Of a stretch of 18,978 nucleotides of DNA, positions 6,267-14,441 are shown one piece after another. Origin of the DNA: JANYHF01 sp031367715 (GTDB taxonomy: Bacteria; Pseudomonadota; Alphaproteobacteria; Rhizobiales; Hyphomicrobiaceae); NCBI GenBank assembly GCA_031367715.1, contig JANLQJ010000410.1:1-18978 (forward strand), given 5' to 3'. The translations under genes were made by a program, and so were the position numbers. The stretch's first letter is position 1. Each line of letters opens with the position of its first letter. The notes below the pieces were generated by a model. The model was not told the DNA's origin. It saw only the letters and a list, made by a program, of their open reading frames with translations, and did no database searches.

Positions 6267-7163
6267 ATGGCGGCTGACAAGCACATAGTCGATGAGGCAG
6301 CAGCGACGCCTCGAATAGGCTGCCGTTCCGGCGAGCCTATCTCGGCCTTGCAAAGCGAGGTCATGAGTGCCGTGCGCGGCGCCATCACCAGCGTCATGGC
6401 GGGCCAGGGCAAAGGCATCGATCTCACCGGGCTGGATCTCGATTTTTCGTCGGCGTCAGCGCGCGCGCAGCTGCCGGTGCTGCGGGCCAAGCCCGAGCAG
6501 GCGCTGGCGCTGCGCAGCCACCCACCACGGTCGCGAGACGGGACAAAGTCACGGGCGGTGCTGGCGGCGACACTGACCGTTGCCATCGGCGGGGCTGGGG
6601 TGGCGACTTGGTTGCAGGCCGGACCGTCGACGGAGGCGCGACCGGCCACCGCGACCTCGGCATCAATGCTGATGCTGCCGACGAGCTTGCCGACGGCTCC
6701 GGTCAAGGCTCTCGACCCGGCCCTGACCGTGCAGCCAACGGCTGTGCCGGTGATCGCCAGGAGTCTGGCACCCGACCTGGCAAAAAAAGCTGCATTCCTA
6801 CCCCAGCCCGAGCCGGCTCAGGCGACCATTTCAGCCGCTTTGCCAGCAGTGCCGGCCGTACCAACACAATCGGACGTGGCGGATCAGGCGCGCAAACTGC
6901 TCGAAGGCGGCCATGTCCAACAGGCTCGTGCGCTGTTGCTTGGTGCGGCCGACAGCGTTGCCGAGCGCGCCCGTTCCGGCCTCGCCCTGACCCTGGCCCG
7001 TTCGTTCGACGGCAATTATCTGCGCACACTGGATCATGCCGATGCGACTGGCGACAGCACGCAAGCGCGGCGCTGGTACCTGCGGTGGTTCGAGTTCGCG
7101 TCAAAGGACGGCTCAGTCCCCAAGACCATGCGCCTGGACCGGTTGCTGGCATCACTGGAGTAA
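6267..7163 (+). CDS. Unrecognised single-pass membrane protein, 298 residues
   Basis: The start is the ATG preceded by AGGGGGCCTG; a longer reading to 6072 has atypical composition. Residues 1-95 are predicted cytoplasmic and include SALQSEVMSAVRGAITSVM and a short Asp/Leu stretch (IDLTGLDLDF). A transmembrane helix follows at 97-117 (AVLAATLTVAIGGAGVATWLQ), then a Pro/Ala/Thr-rich linker (about 118-200). The C-terminal domain of about 95 residues is helical, with ADQARKLLEGGHVQQARALL and RARSGLALTLARSFDGNYLRTL, and resembles a pair of TPR- or SEL1-type helical repeats. I infer an inner-membrane protein with a periplasmic repeat domain. I cannot assign a function. It converges on the rutE-like gene. 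Confidence 0.72.
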   Translation: MAADKHIVDEAAATPRIGCRSGEPISALQSEVMSAVRGAITSVMAGQGKGIDLTGLDLDFSSASARAQLPVLRAKPEQALALRSHPPRSRDGTKSRAVLAATLTVAIGGAGVATWLQAGPSTEARPATATSASMLMLPTSLPTAPVKALDPALTVQPTAVPVIARSLAPDLAKKAAFLPQPEPAQATISAALPAVPAVPTQSDVADQARKLLEGGHVQQARALLLGAADSVAERARSGLALTLARSFDGNYLRTLDHADATGDSTQARRWYLRWFEFASKDGSVPKTMRLDRLLASLE

Positions 7164-7277
7164 AGAGCCGTCGGAGGACTGACGGAACCGGTTGCTGCTG
7201 CGACGCACAAGCTCATCCCGGCTGCGCTTTGGCCATTTCATGCAGCGGCGCTGATCCGGCATGACCACCCTGGCGCG

Positions 7278-7874
7278 CTACACCACCGCACACGCCTCAT
7301 CGAAGTCCAGCCGTGGCGAGCGGCCGAACAAGTTCTCCTCGGTGCCGTAGCCCAAGGCGCAGATGAAGTTCGCCTTGAACCGGCCATCGGGGAAGAACGC
7401 CGCGTTCACCTTGTCCTGGTCGAAGCCGGACATTGGCCCGCAATCGAGCCCCTTGGCGCGCGCCGCGATCATGACGTAGGCGGCCTGCAGCGAGCCGTTG
7501 CGCAGCACAGTCTCGTGCAGCGCGGCCTCATTGCCGGGATAATCGAACCAGGCTCGGGAGCCTGGATTGTGCGGCAGCACCTTGGCCATCAACTCAAAGA
7601 AGCGCATGTCGAAAGCAAAGATTGCCACCACCGGCGCCTTCATGGTCTTGGCACGGTTGCCCTCGCTTAAGGCCGGCTCCAGCTTCTTCTTGCCCGCAGG
7701 CGTGGTCACGAACACGATGCGCTGCGGCTGACTGTTGGCGGTGGTCGGCCCCATCTTGGCGATCTCGTAGATCTCGCGCAACAGCCTCTCGGGAACCGGC
7801 TTGTCCTGCCAGCCATTGCGAGTGCGGGCGGTAAGGAAAATGGTTTCCAACGCATCGTGCGACAGCTCGGACAT
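7278..7874 (-). CDS. rutE: RutE/HadB-type nitroreductase (malonic semialdehyde reductase family)
   Basis: An FMN-dependent NAD(P)H oxidoreductase of the nitroreductase fold, 198 residues, close to the 196 of E. coli RutE. The sequence follows RutE almost block by block: FLTARTRNGWQDKPV, EIAKMGPTTANSQPQRIVF, LEPALSEGNRAKTMKAPV, RNGSLQAAYVMIAARAKGLD, CGPMSGFDQDKVNAAFF and LDFDEACAVV. RutE reduces malonic semialdehyde to 3-hydroxypropionate in pyrimidine breakdown. No other rut gene is present here, so the real substrate may be another aldehyde, quinone or nitro compound. The start at 7874 (MSELSHDAL) is where the family begins; an upstream ATG at 7946 would add 24 unusual residues. Confidence 0.85.
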   Translation of the reverse strand: MSELSHDALETIFLTARTRNGWQDKPVPERLLREIYEIAKMGPTTANSQPQRIVFVTTPAGKKKLEPALSEGNRAKTMKAPVVAIFAFDMRFFELMAKVLPHNPGSRAWFDYPGNEAALHETVLRNGSLQAAYVMIAARAKGLDCGPMSGFDQDKVNAAFFPDGRFKANFICALGYGTEENLFGRSPRLDFDEACAVV

Positions 7875-7952
7875 GACAGGGCTCTTTCGTAGCTTACCGA
7901 TGAAATTCAATGCAGGCGCATTTAATGCCTTTGCCGGAGTTTGCAAGCCCCG

Positions 7953-8900
7953 TCAGCGCGGCGAGCGCTTGGGCCGGGCGGATTTGCGGGGGCCACGCGT
8001 GGCCTCGGGCTTGGTGACTTGCTTTGACGGCAGGCGCGCCGAGGGTTTGCGCGTCTCGGCCGGCTCGGGCGCGCGGCCGGTCAAACCTAAAGTGGTTGCC
8101 AGCCCGTGACCCAGCTGCTCGCGCAGCACCCGGCGGTCGACTTCGGCGGCATCGCCGGGCTTCAGGTCCTGCAGCTGGAACGGCCCGAACGACACCCGGA
8201 TCAGCCGGTTCACGGTCAGGCCGAGGCTGGCCAAGACATTACGCACCTCCCGGTTCTTGCCTTCGCGCAGGCCAAGTGTCAGCCAGACGTTATCGCCCTG
8301 CTCACGGTCGAGCTTGGCCTCCATCGGTCCGTAGGCGACGCCATCTACCGTGATGCCTTTGCCGAGTTCCTCCAACTGTTCCTCTGTCACACGGCCCCAG
8401 GCGCGGGCACGATAGCGGCGCAGCCAGGCGGTGGCGGGCAGTTCCAGATGCCGGGCCAGCGCGCCGTCGTTGGTCAGCAGCAGCAAGCCTTCGGAATTGT
8501 AGTCGAGCCGGCCGATCGAGATCACGCGCGGCATATTTTCCGGCAGTTTGTCGAACACCGTCTCGCGGCCTTCGGGATCCTTGTGCGAAGTGACCAGGCC
8601 CTTGGCCTTGTGGTAGCGCCACAAGCGCACGCCCTCGGCCTGCGGCAGCGGCTTGCCATCGACCACGATGGCCTCGCGGCCGGTGACCACCAGCGCTGGG
8701 CTGGTCAGTTTCTTGCCATCGACAAACACGCGCCCCTCTTCGATCCAGCGCTCGGCATCGCGGCGCGAGCACAGGCCGGCGCGGGCAATCGCCTTGGCAA
8801 TGCGCATGCCGCCGGCTGCTTCGGCGGTGTCGATGCTCGCAGGTGTTGCCTTGGAGGCGGCTGGACGGGGCCGAGCTTGACTGAGAGTGGGCGGCCGCAT
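7953..8900 (-). CDS. rluB: rRNA pseudouridine synthase, RsuA/RluB family
   Basis: This enzyme converts a uridine in ribosomal RNA to pseudouridine. An S4 RNA-binding domain covers residues about 32-80 (MRIAKAIARAGLCSRRDAER, then GRVFVDGKKL). The catalytic motif GRLDYNSEGLLLLTNDG puts the nucleophile at Asp133. The second family motif, GLREGKNREVRNVLASLGL, and the ending LIRVSFGPFQL agree with RluB, which modifies 23S rRNA near position 2605 in E. coli; RluE, RluF or RsuA specificity cannot be excluded. The last 45 residues are a basic, disordered tail rich in Arg, Lys and Pro. The start at 8900 follows AGCAGGTATCTC. The gene is divergent from tadA with 33 bases between the start codons. Confidence 0.88.
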   Translation of the reverse strand: MRPPTLSQARPRPAASKATPASIDTAEAAGGMRIAKAIARAGLCSRRDAERWIEEGRVFVDGKKLTSPALVVTGREAIVVDGKPLPQAEGVRLWRYHKAKGLVTSHKDPEGRETVFDKLPENMPRVISIGRLDYNSEGLLLLTNDGALARHLELPATAWLRRYRARAWGRVTEEQLEELGKGITVDGVAYGPMEAKLDREQGDNVWLTLGLREGKNREVRNVLASLGLTVNRLIRVSFGPFQLQDLKPGDAAEVDRRVLREQLGHGLATTLGLTGRAPEPAETRKPSARLPSKQVTKPEATRGPRKSARPKRSPR

Positions 8901-8933
8901 GAGATACCTGCTGGTTTCGATGGGATCGTCGTT

Positions 8934-9392
8934 ATGCCACTCAATGTCAGCGATAGCCACATGCAGATGGCGCTCCGGCAAGCCAAGCAGGCGGCAACGC
9001 GCGGCGAGGTGCCGGTGGGGGCCGTGCTGGTCGGCGCCGATGGCCGCGTGCTGGCCAGTGACGGCAACCGCACGCGCGAACTGAACGACCCAACCGCCCA
9101 TGCCGAAATGCTGGTGATCCGCGCCGCCTGCGCCGAACTGAAAGCCGAGCGGCTAACTGAATGCGATCTCTATGTGACACTGGAACCCTGCGCCATGTGC
9201 GCGGCCGCGATCTCATTTGCCCGCATCCGCCGGCTCTACTACGGCGCCAGCGATTCCAAAGGCGGCGGCGTCGAACACGGTGCGCGGGTCTTTGCGCAGC
9301 CCACCTGCCACCACGCTCCCGAAATTTATGACGGCATCGAAGCGGGGAAAGCGGCGGATTTGCTACGGTTGTTTTTCGCAAACCGTCGTTAG
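8934..9392 (+). CDS. tadA: tRNA adenosine(34) deaminase TadA
   Basis: TadA deaminates adenosine 34 in the anticodon of tRNA-Arg(ACG) to inosine and is essential in most bacteria. The 152-residue product has the family length. Zinc ligands and catalytic Glu are plain: TAHAEM (His56, Glu58) and PCAMC (Cys86, Cys89). The N-terminal HMQMALRQAKQAATRGEVPVGAV and the RIRRLYYGASDSKGGG block are typical. The start is the ATG at 8934; a longer plus-strand frame runs back to 8106 but lies over the pseudouridine synthase. A weak terminator follows at 9461-9480. Confidence 0.96.
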   Translation: MPLNVSDSHMQMALRQAKQAATRGEVPVGAVLVGADGRVLASDGNRTRELNDPTAHAEMLVIRAACAELKAERLTECDLYVTLEPCAMCAAAISFARIRRLYYGASDSKGGGVEHGARVFAQPTCHHAPEIYDGIEAGKAADLLRLFFANRR

Positions 9393-9460
9393 TGTTCTCT
9401 CCCAATCATTTGGTACCCGCAAGACTCGTCATCCAGGCGCAGGCGCATAGGGGCTACAAT

Positions 9461-9480
9461 GAGCGTGGCGGCGCTTTTTT
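9461..9480 (+). terminator. Weak Rho-independent terminator after tadA
   Basis: GAGCG, loop TGGCGG, CGCTT followed by TTTTT. The stem is only 4-5 bp, but the run of six T and the position 70 bp past the tadA stop favour termination. Confidence 0.4.
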
Positions 9481-9511
9481 CTCCTCTCCGCGTTTTTGAC
9501 GGGGAGAGGAG
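9481..9511. repeat. Inverted repeat CTCCTCTCC / GGAGAGGAG
   Basis: A perfect 9-bp stem with a 13-base loop containing TTTTT. It lies in the 273-bp spacer between the convergent tadA and secreted repeat-protein genes. CTCTCC...GGAGAG elements of this kind are dispersed in many alphaproteobacterial genomes. No T-run follows on either strand. I see nothing in the remaining 150 bp of the spacer. Confidence 0.55.
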
Positions 9512-9665
9512 ACCATCCCTCCTGGGCGGAGGCGCAAAAGCAGATGGGCAAGCGCAACTTTGCGCCAAGAGCTGGGCGGTCGGTGGGGGCAGGCGCTGGC
9601 GCGGTGGCTGTTTCAACAGCTTCGGAGGCAACTCCTGCCCTATCCTACTCCATAACGTCCGCCGA

Positions 9666-11087
9666 TTAGAACCCCAGCTCGAGTCGGAAGCCGTGATCGT
9701 CCGAGCAGGCGTGCATGGCCTGGCGGCGCAGCATCATGGTATCGCGGCGCTCCTGCGGATTGCTCTGGCTGCAGAACTGATAGTGATCAGCGTAGTTCGG
9801 GCTCCACAATTCGCCTTCGTTCTCGCAGGCCCGCTCCACATTCATCCTGGAGAGCCGCACCGCTCGCTTGGCGTACTCGTCGCATTCGGGGCTGACATAG
9901 TTGCGCGACTGGCATTGCTGCAGCGCCGCAGTCCGGTTCGCCGTTTCGCTGCGCAACTGGGTATCGCTCGCCTGCATGCAGAAGGTGACGTGATCGTCCT
10001 GATAGCGGCTCCAGTTAGCGCCCGAGAAGCCGCAATTCTGGCTTTCATTGTTCACCGCCTGCTGGGTTGCGTTCTGCGCATACTGATCGCAGGCCGCGCG
10101 CCGTGCCGCCTGCTGCGTACACGCTGCGATCTGCTGGCCGCGAGCATCGGTCTCGGCCTTGCGCGCGGCCGGGCCGGCATCGAGGCACCACTGCAAATGC
10201 TGCGCGCGGCTGCTGGTCCAGCTGCGGCCAACAAAGCCGCACTCGTTGGCGCTGGCTTGGCTTACCTGTTTCAGCGCGGTCTCGACATAGCCGCCGCAGG
10301 CCTGCTCGAGCTGGCCGACCGAGCCAAAGCACGCCGCCAGGATGCTTTCGCGCCGGTCGATATCGGCCGGCAGCAGGCGCGACGGCGCCCGCTGGCAGTT
10401 CGCTTTCAGGGTCGCGACATCTCCCGTCCACAGACGATCATAACTGGCAATGGTGCAATTGGCCTTCTTGGCGGTCGCGATCTGCACCGCGCTGACACGG
10501 GCGTAGTGATCGCATTTGGCGTCGGCGCCGTCGCTGGCCGAAGTGGTGCAACGGGCGAGATCAGCGGCGCGCGTGTCGGTTTCGCTCTGGGCCCGGGCGC
10601 GCTCGACGCTCATGCACCAGTTGTAATGCGCTTGGAAATCGCCGCCCCAACGCGCTCCAGCGAGCCGGCAGCCCTGGCTGAGGTTCTGGTTGCTGGCGGC
10701 CACGCCACGGCGCGCATAATCAGCGCAATAGCCCTGTTTGCCACCGATATCAGCCACCTCGGCGGTCGGTTTCATGCCGGATATGCAGCATTTGTTGGGA
10801 ACCGCCGGGCCGGCCTCGAATTTGATCCGGCATTGTCCGACCGGGCGAATGAAGGTCCAGGCCTGGCAACGTGGGTCGTTGGCGCAAGCCTCCGCGCAGG
10901 CGCGGCCGCCGCGCAAACCAGGCACCTGGAACTGATCATAGTCGCCGCCCTGGATCATGGTGTCCAGCATCAATCTGCGGTCTTGCGCCACGGCGCCGCC
11001 CGCGCACATCAGCACGGCCAGCGCGACGGCGAACTGGAGCAGCGAACGGGCAAAGGCTCGGTTTGGTTTGGAAGTCAGGTCGGTCAT
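9666..11087 (-). CDS. Secreted PAN-like protein with five Cys-rich repeats
   Basis: The 473-residue precursor starts at ATG 11087; a TTG at 11114 is possible. A signal peptide covers residues about 1-35 (LLQFAVALAVLMCAGGAVAQ). A PAN/apple-like domain follows (QGGDYDQFQV, CAEACANDPRCQAWTFI, QCRIKF, NKCCISGMK), with cysteines expected to form disulfides. Five modules of about 62 residues complete the protein. Each reads C-x2-Y, about 15-18 residues, C-x-(L/F)-x-G-x-x-W, a short gap, H-x2-(F/W)-C, about 20 residues rich in Arg and Glu, and a final Cys. The second module is the most divergent and lacks the Gly and His. The last residues, FRLELGF, form an amphipathic strand with terminal Phe. It is a periplasmic or outer-surface protein by inference, with unknown ligand. 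It lies directly downstream of its paralogue. Confidence 0.82.
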   Translation of the reverse strand: MTDLTSKPNRAFARSLLQFAVALAVLMCAGGAVAQDRRLMLDTMIQGGDYDQFQVPGLRGGRACAEACANDPRCQAWTFIRPVGQCRIKFEAGPAVPNKCCISGMKPTAEVADIGGKQGYCADYARRGVAASNQNLSQGCRLAGARWGGDFQAHYNWCMSVERARAQSETDTRAADLARCTTSASDGADAKCDHYARVSAVQIATAKKANCTIASYDRLWTGDVATLKANCQRAPSRLLPADIDRRESILAACFGSVGQLEQACGGYVETALKQVSQASANECGFVGRSWTSSRAQHLQWCLDAGPAARKAETDARGQQIAACTQQAARRAACDQYAQNATQQAVNNESQNCGFSGANWSRYQDDHVTFCMQASDTQLRSETANRTAALQQCQSRNYVSPECDEYAKRAVRLSRMNVERACENEGELWSPNYADHYQFCSQSNPQERRDTMMLRRQAMHACSDDHGFRLELGF

Positions 11088-11124
11088 GAGGATCGCAGCC
11101 TTTTGCGCAGTCAATGGCGTGACG

Positions 11125-12129
11125 TCAGAACTTGAAAATCAGCTTGAAGTGCTTGCGATCGTCATCGCATTGGGCGAGCGCGGCCTGGCGCGTGCGCAAT
11201 TGGTTGTCGCGTTCGGCCGGACTGTGGGCGCGGCACCAGCGATAGTGCTGGGCCTGGTCGTCGGTCCATTGCGGTCCGGCAAAGGCCGAGCCGCAGCGTC
11301 CGCGCACCGATTGCACGAATTGCGACGTGGCCTGATCGGCATAGCCCTGGCAAGCTTGATCGCCGCCGCCGCCGCCGCGGCTCAGGCATTCCAACAGCTG
11401 GCGCTCGCGCGCGGCGATCTGGTCGCTCACCTGGGTCGGGTTGGCGGTCTGGCAGAACCGCACATGGTCATTGAACGTGGCCGTCCATTGTGGACCAGCC
11501 AAGCCGCAACGACCCGCCTCATTGCTCTGCGCCTCGGCCACCGCCATGCGCCCATAGTGGTCGCAAGCCAATGAGCGCGTGCGACCAGTCACCTTTTGGC
11601 AGGCGTCGAGCGCCTGGCGCCGTTCGTCGGCATCGCGTGCGCGCCGGCGCGGCGATGAATCCAGGCAATGGGCGTTCAGATCGGAATAGGAGCGCGACCA
11701 CAACGGGCCCGACAAGCCACACTGGCTGAGCAGATTGCCGTCATTGGCGGCGACGGCTTCATTGGTCCATTTGGTGCAATCGCGCTCGTCGGGATTGATG
11801 ACGGCGGTCTTGACCTCTTCCTTCACACCGGAAACGCAGCAGGCATTTGGCCGCGCCGGCACCACGCTGCTTTTCAGCCGGCATTGACCGGTGGTGGTGA
11901 TGTAACTCCAGGATTTACAGTTGGTGTCGCTGCTGCATTCCTTTTCGCACGGCCGATAGTCGGACCCGCCGATGAAGAATTGCGCATAATCGTCGCCGAG
12001 CCGGACCTGTCCGACTTCGGCCGCCAACACCGGCGCCGAACCCGCCAGCACGAAAGTCAGCAGGCCCAGCAACCGCGCCACTACAGCCGTCTGGCCAATG
12101 CAACGCGCCATGAATGGAATGAGCGACAA
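11125..12129 (-). CDS. Secreted PAN-like protein with three Cys-rich repeats
   Basis: This 334-residue paralogue of the downstream gene starts at TTG 12129, chosen because GGGAGG lies five bases upstream; the ATG at 12111 has no site at proper distance. A signal peptide (VVARLLGLLTFVLAGSAPVLA) ends near residue 36. The PAN/apple-like domain (DDYAQFFIGG, CEKECSSDTNCKSWSYI, QCRLKSS, NACCVSGVK) is followed by three modules of about 62 residues. These have the same C-x2-(Y/W), C-G-x2-G-x2-W, H-x2-(F/W)-C and C pattern, but the first module has a Trp at the Tyr position and lacks the usual His spacing. It ends HFKLIFKF, alternating hydrophobic residues with terminal Phe. The two genes form an operon with 37 bp between them. 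The family is not one I can name. Confidence 0.82.
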   Translation of the reverse strand: MSLIPFMARCIGQTAVVARLLGLLTFVLAGSAPVLAAEVGQVRLGDDYAQFFIGGSDYRPCEKECSSDTNCKSWSYITTTGQCRLKSSVVPARPNACCVSGVKEEVKTAVINPDERDCTKWTNEAVAANDGNLLSQCGLSGPLWSRSYSDLNAHCLDSSPRRRARDADERRQALDACQKVTGRTRSLACDHYGRMAVAEAQSNEAGRCGLAGPQWTATFNDHVRFCQTANPTQVSDQIAARERQLLECLSRGGGGGDQACQGYADQATSQFVQSVRGRCGSAFAGPQWTDDQAQHYRWCRAHSPAERDNQLRTRQAALAQCDDDRKHFKLIFKF

Positions 12130-12353
12130 TCCGTCCTCCCGGGGCCAGTATTTTCCTGCAGTCTGAGGATGATTACGGCACGGCTAAGGCGGTTCGAGCG
12201 AGCTCGGCAGGTCCCGTCAACGTGGTCATGATGCAATTTTGTGACACGGGGCCATAAGTTCGCGAAAAATAGCTGTGGATATGGTCAAAGCCTTGGTATT
12301 GGATTAGAAATTGAGGTTCGTACCTCCAAATGTGCTGCGTTGGAGTGGGGTTC

Positions 12354-12953
12354 ATGAGTTTACACGATGTCATCGCCGCGGGCTTTCAGGGGCAATGTTT
12401 TGCCCTGCTGGCGCGGCGTTTCATGATCAGCGAACGGCAAGCGGCGATCGCGGTTCAACGCCTGCTTCCGGCACTCACGCGACCATTCGAGGCCTGGGTA
12501 ACGTCGCCCGAGGGGCTCGATGCATTCTTGCAGGCCATGAGCCGTGGCGGCCACGAGCGCACGTTGAGCAACCCAGCGATTTTCAACAACCAATTCGAGC
12601 GCGACCGTGGCCAGCAGATGCTCGGCCAGTTTCGTCAGGTGCGCGAAATCGACAGTACAGAAATTGCGCGCGCGGCCTCGGCCAGCGGCGTGTCCTATCG
12701 TGTGCTGTTGCAGCTGATGCCTTATGTGGCGCTGTTCCTGATGGCGGCGTTGCGCAGCACGCTTGAGGGGCCGGCGCGCGAAGTCCTGGTACGGCGCTTG
12801 GGCACCCTCCACGCCGCCTCGCCCGACCCGTTCGCCGATCTGGCTGAATTGGTGCGAGCCGATGCCAAGGGCCAGCGTGGCGGCATGCTGAGCGGGCTGT
12901 TCAACTCGTTACTCGCCCGGCGTCCGCCAGCAGCGGACGCGATGGTTCAGTAA
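12354..12953 (+). CDS. DUF937-like protein
   Basis: A 199-residue, mostly helical cytosolic protein. The core, from AVQRLLPALTRPFEAWV through GQQMLGQFRQVREIDSTEI, then ARAASASGVSYRVLLQLMPY and VALFLMAALR, follows the layout of DUF937 proteins: a helical LLPAL segment, a Gly-rich turn before a 'GxxMLGxF' block, a V/I-A-x-A-A-x-x-x-G helix, and an L-P-x-x-x-x-x-L-M-x-A-L ending. DUF937 has no firmly known role. The C-terminal 40 residues (LADLAELVRADAKGQRGGMLSG and on) may be a flexible tail. The start ATG follows GGAGTGGGGTTC. The gene is divergent from the secreted-protein operon across 224 bp, which must hold both promoters but shows no clear one. Its stop overlaps that of gshA by 7 bp. Confidence 0.65.
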   Translation: MSLHDVIAAGFQGQCFALLARRFMISERQAAIAVQRLLPALTRPFEAWVTSPEGLDAFLQAMSRGGHERTLSNPAIFNNQFERDRGQQMLGQFRQVREIDSTEIARAASASGVSYRVLLQLMPYVALFLMAALRSTLEGPAREVLVRRLGTLHAASPDPFADLAELVRADAKGQRGGMLSGLFNSLLARRPPAADAMVQ

Positions 12954-14329
12954 CTGAGGTCGTCAAAGGCTCGCGAAGCATCGCCGCCCCACGCGCCGTG
13001 GAAGTGCTCCAACACGCGATCGGCGCGCGTTTGCCCGCTGGCCAGGATCTCTTGCACACCGCGCAGATGCAGCCGTTCATCCTCGCCGCTGGTATTGACC
13101 AGGTGACGGCGCAGCAATCCGCCCTCGGCGATGGTCAGCACCTGGCGCCCAATGGCGAGCACGGAGGTTTTGCGGAAGGGCGTCTTGAGCGCCGTCCGCG
13201 GCACGGCGTTGCGCACAGCCTGACGTTCGTCCGCGGTCCAGTCCTTGATCAACTCGAAGGCGGCATCGAGCGCCGCCGGATCGTAGAGCAATCCGACCCA
13301 CAAGGCCGGCAGCTCGGAGACGCTTGCGGCGGGCCCAACATCGGCGCCGCGCATTTCCAGAAAGCGCTTCAGGCGCACCTCGGGAAACAGCGTCGAGAGA
13401 TGATCGGCCCAATCTTCCATGCTCGGCCGCTCGCCCGGCAGCAGGTCCAGCTTGCCGGCCAAAAAATCGCGAAAGCTCTTGCCCGAGGCGTCGAGATAGC
13501 GGCCACCGCGATAGACGAAATACATCGGCACATCAAGCGCGTAGTCGACATAACGCTCAAAGCCCATGCCGGGCTCGAAGGCGAACGGCAGCATGCCAGT
13601 GCGCGCCTTGTCGGTATCGAGCCAGACCTCGCTGCGGAAGGTCTGATAACCGTTCGGCTTGCCCTCGGTCAGCGGCGAGTTGGCAAAGATCGCGGCGACG
13701 ATCGGTTGCAGCGCCAATGACACGCGCAGCTTCTTGACCATGTCGGCTTCGCTGGCAAAGTCGAGGTTCACCTGCACGGTACACGAGCGATACATCATAT
13801 CGAGGCCAAGTTTGCCGACCTTGGGCATGTAGGCGGTCATGATGTCGTAGCGGCCCTTTGGCATGCGCGGCGTCTCAGCCCGCGTCCATAGCGGCGAGAA
13901 GCCAAGGCCCAAAAAACCCACATCGAGCTCGGCGCCGACGGCGCGCACTTGGCGCACGTGCCCGGCCATCTCGGACGCCGTCTCGTGGACGGTCGAAAGG
14001 ATGCCGCCAGATAGCTCGAGTTGACCACCCGGCTCCAGCGAGACCGTGCCGCCCGGTTCCCCATCCGGCCGTTTCAAGGCAATGATGTGTTCGCCTTCCA
14101 TCACCGGCAGCCAGCCAAAGCGCTGCATCAGGCCTTCGAGCATCGCACGCACACCCGATGGCCCCGCATAGGCCAGCGGCGTATGGTCCTTGCGATGAAA
14201 GCCGAATTTCTCGTGCTCGGTGCCGATGCGCCACTCGGCGGTCGGTTTGCAGCCCTCTTCGATATGCCGCGCCAGGTCGTGGCGCGAGCCGATCGGTGCG
14301 CTGCCGCCGTGGTCCTGCTTGGTCGACAT
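12947..14329 (-). CDS. gshA: Glutamate-cysteine ligase, plant/proteobacterial type
   Basis: GshA makes gamma-glutamylcysteine from glutamate, cysteine and ATP, the first step of glutathione synthesis in the cytosol. At 460 residues it matches the class found in alphaproteobacteria and plants rather than E. coli. Motifs: CKPTAEWRIGTEHEKFGF (27-44), TVSLEPGGQLELSGG (95-109), GFLGLGFSPLW, MYRSCTVQVNLDF, and GKSFRDFLAGKL with RLKRFLEMRGAD. The start at 14329 is supported by AAGGAG eight bases upstream; an ORF to 14419 adds 30 unlikely residues. It follows the GNAT gene by 112 bp on the same strand, in which I see no clear promoter or terminator. The next glutathione gene, gshB, is not in the window. 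Confidence 0.96.
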   Translation of the reverse strand: MSTKQDHGGSAPIGSRHDLARHIEEGCKPTAEWRIGTEHEKFGFHRKDHTPLAYAGPSGVRAMLEGLMQRFGWLPVMEGEHIIALKRPDGEPGGTVSLEPGGQLELSGGILSTVHETASEMAGHVRQVRAVGAELDVGFLGLGFSPLWTRAETPRMPKGRYDIMTAYMPKVGKLGLDMMYRSCTVQVNLDFASEADMVKKLRVSLALQPIVAAIFANSPLTEGKPNGYQTFRSEVWLDTDKARTGMLPFAFEPGMGFERYVDYALDVPMYFVYRGGRYLDASGKSFRDFLAGKLDLLPGERPSMEDWADHLSTLFPEVRLKRFLEMRGADVGPAASVSELPALWVGLLYDPAALDAAFELIKDWTADERQAVRNAVPRTALKTPFRKTSVLAIGRQVLTIAEGGLLRRHLVNTSGEDERLHLRGVQEILASGQTRADRVLEHFHGAWGGDASRAFDDLSY

Positions 14330-14441
14330 GGGATGGGCTCCTTGCCGGCGCGGGACGGCCGCGCGCCGATGGGTCAACACTGTTGCCGTACTTATGGCTG
14401 GCCAAATGGGCGCGCACAAGCCTGTCGGTAGCGGGCGATGC

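Noticed and set aside
7168..7184. CCGTC/GACGG hairpin after the membrane-protein gene as terminator
   Set aside because: Only 5 bp of stem and no T-run, so it is too weak to list as a feature.
8106..8933. Long plus-strand extension upstream of tadA
   Set aside because: The region encodes the S4 and GRLD motifs of the pseudouridine synthase on the minus strand. TadA homology begins only at about 8934.
9481..9511. Strong bidirectional terminator at CTCCTCTCC/GGAGAGGAG
   Set aside because: The stem is perfect, but no T-run follows on either strand; the T-run lies before it and belongs to the small hairpin at 9461-9480.
9459..11135. Plus-strand frame of 558 residues across the secreted repeat gene
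   Set aside because: It lies antisense to a protein with signal peptide, PAN-like domain and five regular modules. Its own translation is Ala/Arg/Gly-rich without motifs, as expected of a shadow in GC-rich DNA.
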